Shown here one piece after another: positions 9,113-21,934 of a stretch of 64,000 nucleotides of DNA. The stretch is from Epiperipatus broadwayi (taxonomy: Eukaryota > Onychophora > Udeonychophora > Euonychophora > Peripatidae). The translations under genes were made by a program, and so were the position numbers. The DNA is taken from the NCBI GenBank assembly GCA_028023455.1, contig JAQFVV010012499.1, positions 2,052,584 through 2,116,583 on the forward strand, read 5' to 3'. Within the stretch, counting starts at the first letter, position 1. The number at the start of each line of letters is the position of its first letter. A model generated the notes under the pieces. It saw nothing but the letters and a program-made list of their open reading frames with translations, did no database searches and was not told where the DNA came from.

Positions 9113-12100
9113 ACATTGTTATTTTTCTTCTAATTCCATAAAAGCAAATCCCATATATTATACCATATCTTCTTTACGTCTTTCTATCATTTATTTTATT
9201 TCTCAAAACCTCATTGATATATTTTTTTATTACTTCATCAATCATTTTGCCTCCTATTTCTTTCTCTCCTATTCTCATTTGTCTCTTTTGAAAATATCTT
9301 TTATAACTCATTTAAACAAAATGCCCAGTTAAATTCACATTTCTTTTTACAATTTCACTGCAAACTTTTTATCTACTTTTTACCACTATTTTTCTCCAAA
9401 TATATTTCTACTAAACCTTCAACGTGATATCACTTATTAAAAAAGAAAACTTTTGACTTTATTAAAATCTTTTAACTTTTTCAATTGATATTATAAAGCA
9501 TTAAAATGCTTATTAATAATATTCCTTTTAATCATTTCATCATCTCAAACTTTCAACAGCTTGTAACAATCATAGATATATGTGTGTATAATATAAATAA
9601 AATGTCTGTTAATTAAAACAAAATTGTAATTAAAATTGAAATAATAAATTTAACGGTTTACAAACTATTATAAACAAACCTTAAATCCATAGAAGTACTT
9701 TCGGTTAATTTCTTAAACCTGTCTCAACTGTTGTACATGTGGGATTTGTCCTGTCAAAAGTTTGTGAATGAAGAGGGTGTTCAGAATATCAGAATTAATG
9801 CATCTCATTTCTTTTAATAATTCAAACTGAATCTAAATTATTATTGTTTCTATCATATGAATCACATATATTTTCTCTTTTTTCTCATCTACTTTCTTGG
9901 CTATTAAATTCCCAGTTCTATCACAATTATTGCTTTAGTTAGTCAAACCCTTTTTTTTTTTATATTCAAGTATTTTCTTTCACTACAAAAGTTAAATATA
10001 ATACATCTTTAGAATTCTTTTACTTCTCTACATTTCTTTCCATTATCTCATTTCTAGCATATTGTTATTGTTGTTTTTTTCACTTCTTATTATATTATAC
10101 TGTTATCACAGCAGTTACATTTGCCTTGAAAAATTACTAATTTTTATCTGAATTTGCTTTATCTATTATCTTTCTATTCTTTACAATAATTTACTTTTTA
10201 AATAATTGAAAAAAAAAATTCCTTTGTTACCATTTTTGATTCATTACTCTTTTTTTTTTTTTGTTTTAACTGTTATTTTATTAGTAAAATATTGTTAAGA
10301 CTTGTAATACTATTTCTAAATCTCTTTTGCATCAAAAGTTGTTAAAATATATTTTTATCATCTGGATTTGATATGAAAGAAATCAACCTTCCTCACTCTC
10401 AATTCCAAATCCCTTACAATTTTAAAATATATAACTTATGGCTGCATTTCAATTCCAAAATGTTTTTATACAATTATTTTTACATTTCTTTTCAATAATT
10501 TCCCCCAATTTCTTCATAGACATTTTCTTCTTCATAAATAATCTGTTAAATTAAGCTTTCATTATATCCTAATGGCAAAACTGTTAAACATTTTTCATTT
10601 CTTCACTCTTCAGGCAAATATCACTGTCTCACACAGACCTACAATATAATCTATATCTCTTCCAACTCAGACAATATTTTTCCAACTTCTCTAATTTGTT
10701 CATATTTTAATACATCACTATTTATTAATATATTATAGTTAAAACTCTAATGGATTTATATAAATAAAGGGATATGGCCAATCTCAGAAATAGTTACCTC
10801 CATTAAAATATTTTTATTCTGTTTTCATTACTATCTCAAACACAATTTTAAGTCCACTTTTATAATATAATTTTATTTTGTTTTAATTTTTATGTTTAAT
10901 GTTATGAAATGAATAATATTCAATTGAATAAAAAAACATTAAATGACTACTGAAAAAAATATAAAGATTAAAAAAAAACAATAAGAATTTAGAGGATGTA
11001 CTGTATACATCTCTATATATTTTACCCATGAAAATCTTCATTTTAATAACCTTTTTACACATTATGCACTAAAAAAGTGAATAATTTTCAAAATTTATCA
11101 AAATACATCTAAAACATCAATGAAGAATAAAAATATGAATTTTAATTTGAACTCAAAAATAGAATTAAATATAATTGTCATATATATAATATTGTAATAT
11201 TATTATTTATATCATTGTTGTTGCTGTTGTTATGTGTTGTCAAGAAAATATCAATTCCTGGAGATGAAAATAATAGCTTTTCTCCAGAACAACACATTAA
11301 ATACATGGTTTATTACATTTCTCAAATCCACATGCAATTTTTGTGGTGTTATAGTCAATATATCTAATTTTCAAATGTTCTTTTCTTTTTCCATGAATGG
11401 TTATGAACATTATATTATTTTATAAAGAATTAAATCTTTTCATGATTTAAACAAAACAGAAGTTCAATATTGTTATGTAGGCTTCAAGCAAAAATTTGCG
11501 CTAGTGTGAACAATTAGTCTTTTTTTTTTCTTGCTATTTTGTGAAATTTTTAAAAGTCAGCCAAAATCGCAATTCAAAAGCAACATTTTTTTTTATCATT
11601 TTGCTTTACTATCCAACTTAGACGTCAATAGAAAGTAATAGACAATGACATGCATTAACAATTTTACTCTTCATTCTTAAAAATATGTTCTTACAATTAA
11701 TTTTTTTTCAATTATTCATGATAAGTCTGATTAGGGTTAATCAGCGATGAGTTTCTATATCAATGTACTTTTTGTTATGGATTAATATTGCACAGATATT
11801 AAAAACCATCAACTACTTTTATAACTTAATTAGAAATTTTGAAAGCAGCTTTTGAAATTATAATTCTTATTATATTTATACATAATACCATTTTTTTTTT
11901 CTCATTGTTAATTTTTCTTATGAGTATATTGAGATCTGCTTTCTTTTTAATTATATATATATAATATTATATTAGTTGATGTTTCTTCTATTAATATTCC
12001 ATCTCCATACATCTTTGCACAATATGACATTCATGCATACATATATAGCCTATATGTTTTGTTAATATGGTAACAATATTGTCACTACATGACTTTTTTG

Positions 12101-13100
12101 TAAATATAACATCAGTCTGTTTCTCCTCAGCCAATTTTAACTGCAGACCTTAATCCATCTCAATATTCCTTAAATAAATAAATAAAAATGTTTTGATATA
12201 CTATTTGTATAAAAATATTATATAATTTAGCATCATTGTTCATTGACCTTTTAAATTATTTAATGTAATGAGAAATGATGTTTCTATTTTTTAACCATTT
12301 CTAAACCCATCTGTACTTCTAGCAATTATTTTCTGTATTATTTTTAGGAAAAAAATCATACTTATATGGGATAAAACTATCTTGAAATAGTTTTCACATT
12401 CTATAAAGACTATTTTCTTTGCTATAAAAATAAAAAATGATTTTTCCCCCAATTTGTTGATCATTAAATAAATTTCCATAATTTGATTAGTAGTGTTATG
12501 AGTTAATCAATTTCCCATAAAACTTCTATTACAAGACCACTTGTTCTGATGATATTAGCTTTATATAATGATCTCAAAACTAATTTGACTAAATTTTCTA
12601 TTACTTAAAATGTGTTTATATATCAGAGAGTCTATCAAACGTTTCTTGATTTGTGTCTTTGCAATATAATTTTTTGCATATTCATCTCTAATTTTTCTTA
12701 TTTTGATTACAATCTTTAAATTAACATTTTCCACCAAATCTAAGTACACCTGAAATTTTCTTTTGATCTTATAAATATTCTAAAAGGCAGCTTTTATTTT
12801 TCAAAGCTTGTTTCCTACAATATTGGTAAATATTGTTGTAATATTATTCCTTATTTTTCTTGAATGCTGCTTGAAACTTTCTTAGCAAGATTTTTAAAAA
12901 ATATTATTTGTAATTTTAATTTCTCTTTTTCTTTTCAATTATCATAACAACTTCTGACATACATTTGATTTTTCTTTGCTTCAATTTTGTCTTAAATTCC
13001 TTTTCTATTATTTTTATTCACAATTCAATGATTCATCATCATTTATGTGCTAAATCTCAAATCTCCTTTTTATATTATATCTAAAAAATAGACATAAACT
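9113..13100 (-). mobile_element. Decayed non-LTR retrotransposon (LINE), minus strand
   Basis: The top strand is markedly T-rich over this stretch, as expected for the complement of an A-rich LINE coding strand. From about 9420 down to 9113 one minus-strand frame with only two stops reads LTGHFV-stop-MSYKRYFQK, then MIDEVIKKYINEVLRN and NDRKT-stop-RRYG. This resembles the GH..RM...R...K tail shared by many LINE reverse transcriptases. Short minus-strand frames at 12291-12479 and 12561-12749 could be other remnants but match nothing I can name. I could not find the reverse-transcriptase core, so the upper boundary and clade are uncertain. A PLE fragment lies inside. Confidence 0.4.
9588..9738 (-). 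mobile_element. PLE 3' fragment, related to the palindrome at 14.4 kb
   Basis: AACGGTTTA.AAA.TATTA and AGAAGTACTTTCGGTTA, together with the flanking TCTGTTAATTAAAA and CTGTCTCAACTG blocks, match the 3' untranslated part of the PLE copies at 14393-14500 and (inverted) 14862-15003, with moderate divergence. No coding part remains. It lies inside the T-rich LINE remnant, so it probably inserted there later. Confidence 0.7.
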
Positions 13101-14392
13101 CTGCCTTATATCTAATATATTGGGTAACATTACAATTATTTTCAATTTCACTTAAATTATATGGAAGAATAATTCTTAATCCAATCCACAACATCTTTAG
13201 TCATATTTTGTATATTAACCTTAGGTTTCTAGCAAAGTCAGTTTTAATAGCCAAAAATGTTATCACTTTTATTTATGTGAACCCACATTACGTGTATAAT
13301 TGACAAAGTTAAAAAATATCAATTAAAATCGTATACATCAAAATTAAATCATAAACAGCTGCTTTCAAACAATCAAAAATATAAAGCTGCATCAAAGTGT
13401 TATTTAATAGTGAACATATATATATATATATATATATATATAGTCACACAGCTTTTAAAAGCTTTTATCACAATCAAAAATATTTGATAAATGGAAAAGT
13501 GTGATATTGAAACTGAACCAACTATTATTATATTTCCACATGGATGAAAAATGATAGATAAAATCAAATATATTATTCAATTATATAACCCTTTCTTGAA
13601 AAATAAGTTTTTTTAAAAAAAAAATCAATTAGTAGTTTATAAATGTATCTGTAAACATGGCCAATGATTTAATATTTTCACTTTACAGAATATACTATTT
13701 TAATAAAATAGGAATTAATAATTAAAGCAATTATTAGTGAATTGTTTCATTTTTTCTTCTAAAAATAGTTATTAAAATATTTTCCTGAAGGTTTGGATGG
13801 TGGCATTATAATTAATAAAACTCTAGCGGATATTTTTGGAAAAAAAATTCAAGTAAATATTATTATTTGACCATTAATATAAATTATAAAATCATAACTT
13901 TACGTTAGTAAAATACATTTCCTATAGTATCAAAATCCCATCTTTTATAATATAAATGGTTAGTAATTTGCAAAATACGTTTAATTTTAAGCACTATAGA
14001 GTGTATTAAGTATATGTTTGGTATTAGTTAATACAGAGATATTTTAGTGAAACTATTTTATAACTATTTATCAGATACTAAATATTAATTCTAAATAAAG
14101 GAATATGTTTAATTTTACATTATTTATTTAAAGCACAATATAAATTATATTTAAGAAAAATAATATAATTTTGCATTTTGACTACACAGAATGAGTGAGT
14201 TTTAAAAACTATTCTAGAGTAACAGGTGAAGTCAAAAAATCGCCTTAATAAACTCCAAATCCCATGAGAACATGGGTTATTTCTTTTGTAAAAGAACTGC
14301 AGCTGGCAACATTTAAGACAAATTTAAAGATTTGGATTTTACATTTATGCATAGACTTTCAGTCTTGAAAACGTATATACATATATATATAT
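13101..14392. other. AT-rich sequence without recognised features
   Basis: A (TA)n run lies at about 13418-13441. No supported coding frame or repeat was identified. Confidence 0.6.
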
Positions 14393-14530
14393 ATTATAAT
14401 TGAAATATTATTTTTAACGGTTTATAAATAATTACAAACAATCTTAAAATCCGCAGAAGTACTTTCGGTTACTTTCTAACCTGCCTCAACTGCCATTACA
14501 TTCAAAAACCAAAAGCAGAAGCAAACGTCA

Positions 14531-14671
14531 TCAATTCAAATTCCACGAATCTCGTATTTTAATGTTAGAAGCTTGTCGATTTATTAAATGCATTTTATTC
14601 CTGTTTATAAAAATTGCCTCTTTAATTTTTCTTTTACTATGGTTTCTCTCTTCATGAAGAATTTTCACATT
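14531..14671 (-). pseudogene. PLE GIY-YIG protein, C-terminal fragment (left arm)
   Basis: This is the mirror copy of the right-arm fragment and its coding part is identical. It starts within NVKIL, and the residues before it read FKI rather than NFE, so homology to the family ends at the palindrome centre. This places the junction at the centre of symmetry. Confidence 0.65.
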
Positions 14672-14680
14672 AATTTTGAA

Positions 14681-14821
14681 AATGTGAAAATTCTTCATGA
14701 AGAGAGAAACCATAGTAAAAGAAAAATTAAAGAGGCAATTTTTATAAACAGGAATAAAATGCATTTAATAAATCGACAAGCTTCTAACATTAAAATACGA
14801 GATTCGTGGAATTTGAATTGA
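14681..14821 (+). pseudogene. PLE GIY-YIG protein, C-terminal fragment (right arm)
   Basis: Forty-odd codons ending at the stop just after 14821. Key residues are H-x-NFENVKIL, EERN, KR and EAIFINR, the conserved end of the PLE endonuclease region. Reading left past the arm edge still gives HINFEN, close to the HNFDFEN pattern of the family, so true coding sequence appears to run across the spacer in this copy. Nothing upstream of that is coding, so it cannot make a protein. The upstream open frame is only the antisense of the left arm. Confidence 0.65.
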
Positions 14822-15003
14822 TGACGTTTGCTTCCACTTTTGGTTTTTGAATTTAATGGCAGTTGAGGCAGATTAGAAAGTAACCGAAAGTACTTCTGCG
14901 GATTTTAAGATTGATTGTAATTATTTATAAACCGTTAAAAATAATATTTCAATTATAATTACAATATTGTTTTTAATTAACGGATATTTTATTTATTTTA
15001 TAT

Positions 15004-15120
15004 ATATATATATATACACACTTATAATTTTGTATCTATCACACAAAATACACTTCATGTTGAACCATCATTCTTCATTTGAACCAGGTCATAATATTTT
15101 ACATATGGTTTTATTTAAAG
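15004..15120. other. AT-rich spacer
   Basis: Short sequence between the PLE end and the tandem array; nothing recognised. Confidence 0.6.
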
Positions 15121-16200
15121 TCTGAACAGGCACTAACCTGTATTCAATGCACTTTAAAATTCACAATGATCAAACATATTTTGCTGACAGAGGGATCTTC
15201 CAAATGACGAACCAAGAAGAATGACCATCTTATCTTTAAACTAAATATCCATTTATATATGCAAATCTGAAGCATCTTGATTTGGAAGTGTGAAGTAGTT
15301 GTTTTTTCCACTGTTTAAATCCACTATTTCCTTTACAAATTAACTTATGTAATTTGTTGCGAGTTAATAGTATGATCTTACCGTTGGAAATTCTATAAAC
15401 TATTGAAGGGTAGTAATTAATTTATAGAGTGCACAGAGAGCTTATGTAAATAGTATGAACAGGAACTAACCTGTATTCAATGGGCTTTAAATTTTGCAAT
15501 AATCAAGCATATTTTGCCAATAGAAGGATCTTCCAAACCACAACACAAGATAGTCACTTTTATAAAGATAAGAGCAGCCATCTTATCTCTAACCTAAATA
15601 TCCATTTATATAGGCAAATCTGAAGCATCTTGATTTGGAAGCATAAAGTAGTTGTTTTCTCCACTGTTTAAATCCACTATTTCCTTTAAAAATTAACTTA
15701 CATGAAATCTTGTGATTTACAGCAAGTTAATAGTACAATCTTAATATTGGAAATTCTATAAACTATTGAAGTGTAGTAATTAATTTATAGAAAGCACAGA
15801 GAGCTTATGTAAATAGTCTTAACAGGCACTAAGCTGTATTCAATGCACTTTAAAATTTGCAATAATCAAGCATATTTTGCCGATAGAGGGATCTTCCAAA
15901 CCATGACACAAGATTAGTGACTTTTATAAAGATAAGAGTGGCCATTTTATCTTTAACCTAAATGTCCATTTATATATGTGAATCTGAAGCATCTTGATTT
16001 GGAAGCGTGAAGTAGTTGTTTTCTCCACTGTTTAAAACCTATATTTCCTTTACAAATTAATTTATGTCAAATTTTGTGGTTTACAGCAAGTCAATACTAC
16101 GATCTTAATGTTGGAAATTCTATAAACTATTGAAGAGTAGTAATTAATTTATAGGGTGCACAAAGAGCTTATGTAAATAGTCTGAACAGGCACTAACCTG
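15121..16200 (+). repeat. Tandem array of three units of 333, 363 and 364 bp plus a 20-bp start of a fourth
   Basis: TCTGAACAGGCACTAACCTG or a close variant starts units at 15121, 15454, 15817 and 16181. Shared landmarks in each unit are GGATCTTCCAAA, GAAGCATCTTGATTTGGAAG and AAATTCTATAAACTATTGAA. The first unit lacks about 30 bp present in the others. Copies differ at scattered positions, so the array is not very recent. No coding frame spans a unit, and the class is unknown (satellite-like or internal element repeats). Confidence 0.9.
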
Positions 16201-17453
16201 TTTATTATTTATTTAATATTCATTAATAACAAATTCTTACTCTTTGATTTACATTCCCTGCACTCAAAACATTAAAGTTTATATCTGGGCTAGAAATAAT
16301 CTCTACCTTAAAAAATTATTAGTAATAATCAGAAATATATTTATATGAAGTGAATAGTGTGACAGTTATGAGTACAAAAAGTTTTTAAACTTATAAATTT
16401 AAAAATCCAATACATACATACATACATACATATGTGTACACTTGTGTAACATTTTCCTCAAACAAATTATTACAATTTAATAAGCAAATGCCTTTTTTTC
16501 ACTTACATATTAGATACCATCCACCCTAAATAATCATGGACATGTTTTAACTGAATGATGTCAAATATGTCAGAGCAAAAAAAAAGTGGCATTTATAGAT
16601 CAAATTGTAATTGTTACATATACATATGTATAACAGATCCACTAAAACAACAAAGAAACAAAATATAAAACCAAGCATTAAATAAATATTGAAAGCATTA
16701 TGTAATAACTAAAACAGTATAGAGATTAATAAGTGCAGTTAAGCTTAAAGACCAAATTAGATAAAAGCATATATTGAGCTATTTAATATGTAAACAATTG
16801 TTATTTTTATCTAAAATAATTATATATATATAATTAATTTAATACAATTTTTATCATATTAACCAAAAAGCTATACATATAATTATATGCTAATAAAGTG
16901 TATTCTCAAACACACAATTGCATTGGCAGAGTTGATACACAACAAGCAATAAGTAAATAAAAATAAGCTAATGAAAATGATCATTGCAGTAACCTGGATG
17001 ATTAATTATAATATTGTAACAATGAGGAAAAAAAACCTGAGAGCAAAAGTTTGAAAAAGTAAATTCAAGGCAGAATATATCAAAAACAATTCGTCATTAT
17101 TAGGTTCTACTAATTTTTAAATAAGTAATAGAATGATTTACTGTTCAGAAGTGCATAAAATGTCAGAACTAAAAGGGAATGAAGCTGGAGCCACAATAAA
17201 TGAATCCTAAGTTCAAAAATCTGTTATTCTATCAATATACTGATTATGCTATAAAAATTATTTCACTATTTATCATCTTTATTAATACTTAGTAATAACT
17301 ACCTTATTACGTAATGTTGGTCAATAATAGAAATTATTCCACAAACAATTTACTCTCATTTCACTGATCACTAACCATAAGCAAATCTATATTTCTATTA
17401 TATATAACATAAAGTGATATTATTTAAAATGTTTATGTAAATAATATACATTA
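16201..17453. other. AT-rich sequence, unrecognised
   Basis: Contains (ACAT)n near 16412-16430 and a TA run near 16826. No supported gene. Confidence 0.6.
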
Positions 17454-17545
17454 AGGCTGTAGCCTCAATCACATGTGTATAAAATGCGATAGTAGCGACC
17501 TCTACTGGTCTTTAAACCACAAGCTTACTCTTGGAAGAAAAATAT
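17454..17545 (+). repeat. Dispersed repeat (family D), second copy at 32648-32748
   Basis: Both copies share GAGGCT or AAGGCT, AACCTCAAT or AGCCTCAAT, GCGATAGTA, GACCTCTAC and AACCACAAGCTTAC in order over about 95 bp. The strong conservation of such a short block suggests a SINE or MITE fragment. No A/B boxes were seen. Confidence 0.75.
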
Positions 17546-20500
17546 TTATGATGTTTCCACATATAATGAATTCTTAATAAGAAAAGGCAAACAAGATAAC
17601 AATAGTTATGAATCTAATATATAATGTCTTGTTTGACTTTTATATACTATAGCAAAAAGATTTTTCGTTTCTAATGAAAAAGTGTTCTTTTACTTTATAA
17701 ATAGACCTTTAAAAATTACAAATTGTTAATGTTCATTTGATAAATAATTATCATTAAGGCTATAGTTATCTTATAGTCAATAATGTATTAAAGAAACATG
17801 ATAGTTGCTCTTATACTATCCATGAGCCAATATGATAGCATTATTAGCTTAGCTTAAAACAAATTAAAACAAAATGACTTTTCTTCTTAGAAGCCAATAA
17901 TTTTTGATGTGGATATTTATTTAAAAAAGAAAATTATGTTTTCATATGTATGTCTTTATAATTGTATGATAATACTTATTTCTTTATTTAGAATTATAAT
18001 AGTCAGAAGAAATTATTTCCTTCTTTCTACAGAGGTTGAAAAGCTTATAAATATATGATAGAGATCAATAATTATTCTTTCAAAGATTCAAGGTTTTGCA
18101 AAATGATGTCTTGATGTAGCTACTTTCAATTGTAGTCACATACAAGCGTCATTAAAATAATTATAAATAAAAGATTTAGAAGTAATAAAAATTTAAATTA
18201 CACAATGCTAGAAAGAAGACAGATAAAAATATATAACTGCAAAATGAAGCTATAAAACAAACAAAAAAATAAAATAAAAGCTTTAATATCAGATTAAAAC
18301 TATTTCAGCACAAGATAAAAATATATCATTACTAATAATAATGATGAAATCATGAAAAGGGTGAGAAAATCCTATAAAGTATTATTATAAATGTATTTTA
18401 ACAATACTGTTAAAATATTAATGTTTTACATCATAAACAATCAATATAATGCATTGGCAAAATGTAAATCATTTCCACAATGAGGGTTTTCACTAAAGTA
18501 GCATTGACTCCTTGCAGACACCCATTGTTGCAATTCTGTTGTGCCACTTACTTCTTAATAAATTACAACAAATTCAAATTATACTTTTCACTTATCAATA
18601 TATATATATATATTTATTAGGTTTCTGATATTAAATTACAAGGTTAAATGAAAATAACCTGCTATTGATCAAAATCCATACTTCTTAATCTGTTAATTGT
18701 TAATATTTCTAATGTTTTTGTATATATGAATATATAGATTATAGATTTTCTGTAAATATGTTTAATAGTTATTAAAACAGGCAAAACTCTCCATATAGTA
18801 GCTAGCATAAAAAATAGTGATCACGTGATGTTTAATAGTATTAATTAAAACATTTATTTATTAAATAGCTATATCTATGTGTATTATATATGGATAGAGT
18901 AATAATCAAAAGATAAAATTCTTTGGAAAATTATGAAATGGGGGAAAAAATCATGGTTTGGTGAATTTAACTTTTTCTTATATAACATTTGACATTCTAA
19001 GCAAGTGTCTGCATGTCTCTTCATTTATTAAGCCCTTGAGAAAATGAATAGTGATCTGAAGATTCTAACCAACAAAATAAAATTTTTATTTTTGATAACA
19101 AGAACATAGCAAATTCTATCCAAATATTATAGATGTTAAAGAAATGACTGATGAAAAGTAGTTATTATTTTGTACTGTCTTTAAAACAATGAAAAATCAT
19201 TTAATATTTTGACTCTGATCAAAACAATAGTGCATTATAAAATTCTTTAAGAGTATTTACTAAAATTACATAGTAACACTATACAATTTAATATTGTTCA
19301 AGAGTATAGTGCAAGTTAAGTCCATCTGACCAAATCGTTTTTTTAATAACAGATTTATTAAAAAAACCATAATGAGAGATTGTTTCCTTAACAAGATAAC
19401 TTGATTTCTTTAGTACATAATACTTTAAACTATCAGAACATAAGAGGAAAATAGGACTGAAGATTAGAATGTAATAGATTTTCAAAAAAAAAAGGAAGAT
19501 TAATAAAAAACAAGAACAAATTTGCAATAAAAAATATTTGATCATACTAACAAATACAAACATAAATTTTATTTTATTTTATTTTGATAAAAAAAAAATT
19601 AATATTAAAAGGAAATATGCTTAATTACCTGGAAGAAAAATGTTATCAATAAATATACGATATCAGTTCAGACTTGAATGATCTGAAACATGAATATCTA
19701 ATGAAAGTGGAATGCAAAGACGTGATTAAAAAAAAAAAGATCAATAATCAATATGCTTAAAGGAGCAGAAATGATTGCAAGTGACATAATTAAAAATTTG
19801 CTAGTTAAATTAGTTATTAGAAGGATGACGACAGCAAATAAATAGATCAATTAAAATACCACATATGAAATGAAATAAAAAAAATTGATGATGTGATAAT
19901 CAGGAAAAAGATATGAATAAAAAGTGTAACAATAAATTTAGTAATATTGATATTATAATGAATTAAGAATCTTTGAAAATGAAGATAATTAGACATATAT
20001 CAATATATATAAAATCACACTCATAAGTACACAAAATATACGTATCTTTTTCAAAAAAAAAAAACTAAAATATTTTCTTACAAACACATTCAGGTTGAAA
20101 AATTAATGAAAAAAAATTCCGTTTCCTTCTTTTTATATTTATTCCAATTTTATCAAGTGGAACAAAGTCATAAATATTAATGCTTAAAATAACATTTATC
20201 GTAACTGATATTTTTTTAAAATAATTTTGGTGAAAACATTTTTCAAAAATATATTTGTACGCATAGAGTAATGTAAAAAAAAAAAAAAAACATTATTTTT
20301 TCTTGAATTATTTATATGCTTTAATTACATTATGCAAGGAATAAGTAATTATTTATATTTTCTGAAACAAATACAATAATGAGCCACAATAGTCAGACTA
20401 TAATAATAAATAAAACAATGTATATTTAAATACACCCACTCTCATATATATCAATAATGCTATTGGTCACACTTTCATTTTATACATATGTAAAATATTT

Positions 20501-20719
20501 AACAAAAACTATAAGAAAATATTTACCAAACAAAAGCTAAACTTTAACATGAAGGCTACATTTTTTCATATAACAATACTATATTAATAATATATTTTAT
20601 AATCACTTCTGCATTTTAAAAATACACATAAGTTTTATCAATAATAATATTTTTGTAAATATTATATTTTACCATAATTAAAAAACATGTATATATATCT
20701 AAGAAAAAGAATATACAGC
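17546..20719. other. AT-rich sequence without recognised genes
   Basis: Numerous A/T runs (for example 20277-20290) and a TA run near 18599. The longest minus-strand frame (19288-19563, 91 codons) is Phe/Leu/Ile-rich and matches nothing I recognise; frames of that length are expected by chance at this base composition. Confidence 0.5.
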
Positions 20720-20724
20720 AGAAT

Positions 20725-21665
20725 AGTTTTCACTGTCTCTATGTCACTTACTGTAAGCTTTAGAACATATTAATAAATGCCAGAAGATAATATTTATTAA
20801 ATCCCTATCCTGTGCTGTAATCTAATATCACCACACTAGTTTCAAGCTTAAGAAGTTTATCAGTGAGGAGCTTTGGACTTAGACCTGTGTGCCACTGAAC
20901 TTTTACGATTCCAGCATAAATCATTTATTTATCTCTCCATCATAATCTATCAGCATAAATTTAAAAAAAAAACAAAAACGTGTATTTTTAATCAGAGCAA
21001 ACTTGCTTCCTTAGTCATATAGATCTGAAATCAGTTCAGTTTCTATATATTATAATTCTCTAGTTTACTAATAATTAATGGGTATCCCCGTCCTGAGTTA
21101 GAATTTAATATAAACCAATAAATATCACCTGACTGCATCTCATGTCTTATAGTGTAATTTTCACTATATCTATGCCACTTAATGTAAACTTTAATAAATA
21201 CTTATAGATATCAGATGATGTTGCTTCTTAAATTTCTATTCTGTTCTGTCCTATCCTATATCCCAAAATTAATTACAAGCCCATTTCAAATCTATATGAC
21301 TATGTGAGGCAGTTGGCTTAAATTGAAAACATCCATGTTTTTTGGGGGGTGGGCTGAAGCTTGATAGCATAACAAAGAGGTAAATGATAGATACTGGAAG
21401 GAAGGTGGATTAGATATGAAAGGTCCAGTTGCACTGGTCCATGATCTGAAATTCTGGTAAAAAATCTAAAACTATTCACTGTTGAAAGCCATAAATTTGA
21501 AACTAGTCTGGTGATATTGGATAGGATGGTATAGGATGACTTAATAAGCACTACCATATGCTAACCATTATTACTTTCTAAAGCATACAGGAAGTGGCAT
21601 AGAGATGGTGAAAATTATGCTGCTATAATGGCAATAGATGTCAGGTGATATTTTATTGGTTTAAA
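20725..21665. repeat. Foldback repeats, diverged relatives of the 4-kb cluster
   Basis: Plus-oriented copies start near 20725 and 21140 (TTTCACT, CTATGYCACTTA, TGTAA.CTTTA). A minus-oriented copy ends at 21665. The arms 21111-21305 and about 21480-21665 pair as an imperfect hairpin: TAAACCAATAAATATCACCTGA at the left edge is mirrored by TCAGGTGATATTTTATTGGT at the right. No transposase is present. Confidence 0.7.
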
Positions 21666-21934
21666 AACAGTATTCATTTCTAATTATTCAAACTTTTTTT
21701 ATTTCTTATATTTTTTTATTGAAAATAAATTATGTATTATTATTAAATGCAATGTTAAATACAAACTTCATCATTTGTTAACTTTAGCTTATAAGTAGAT
21801 GCTTCTTTATTAAAAATATATTTTAATAAATTTTATGTTTATCTGAAAGTTCATGATGATGCATTTTACTTTTAATTATATGTGGCACTATTTTATTATT
21901 TAATATTTATGATCAATACTTATAGGAAAATTCT
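21666..21934. other. AT-rich sequence
   Basis: Nothing recognised; A/T-rich with no repeats shared with other parts of the window that I could see. Confidence 0.5.

Larger units (their letters stand above)
14393..15003. mobile_element. Head-to-head pair of 5'-truncated Penelope-like element ends forming a palindrome
   Basis: Arms 14393-14671 and 14681-14959 are reverse complements of each other (about six differences in 279) around a 9-base spacer. Each arm encodes, reading outward from the centre, the last residues of a protein: NVKILHEERN, SKRKIKEAIFINR, then IRDSWNLN and a stop (minus strand to 14531, plus strand to 14821). This matches the C-terminal end of PLE proteins, downstream of their GIY-YIG endonuclease. 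The right copy continues with 3' sequence to about 15003; the left copy is cut about 45 bp earlier and replaced by a TA run. All differences lie outside the coding part. PLE assignment is from motif recall. Confidence 0.7.

Noticed and set aside
21318-21557. 79-codon minus-strand frame
   Set aside because: Lies within the foldback hairpin. No recognisable domain.
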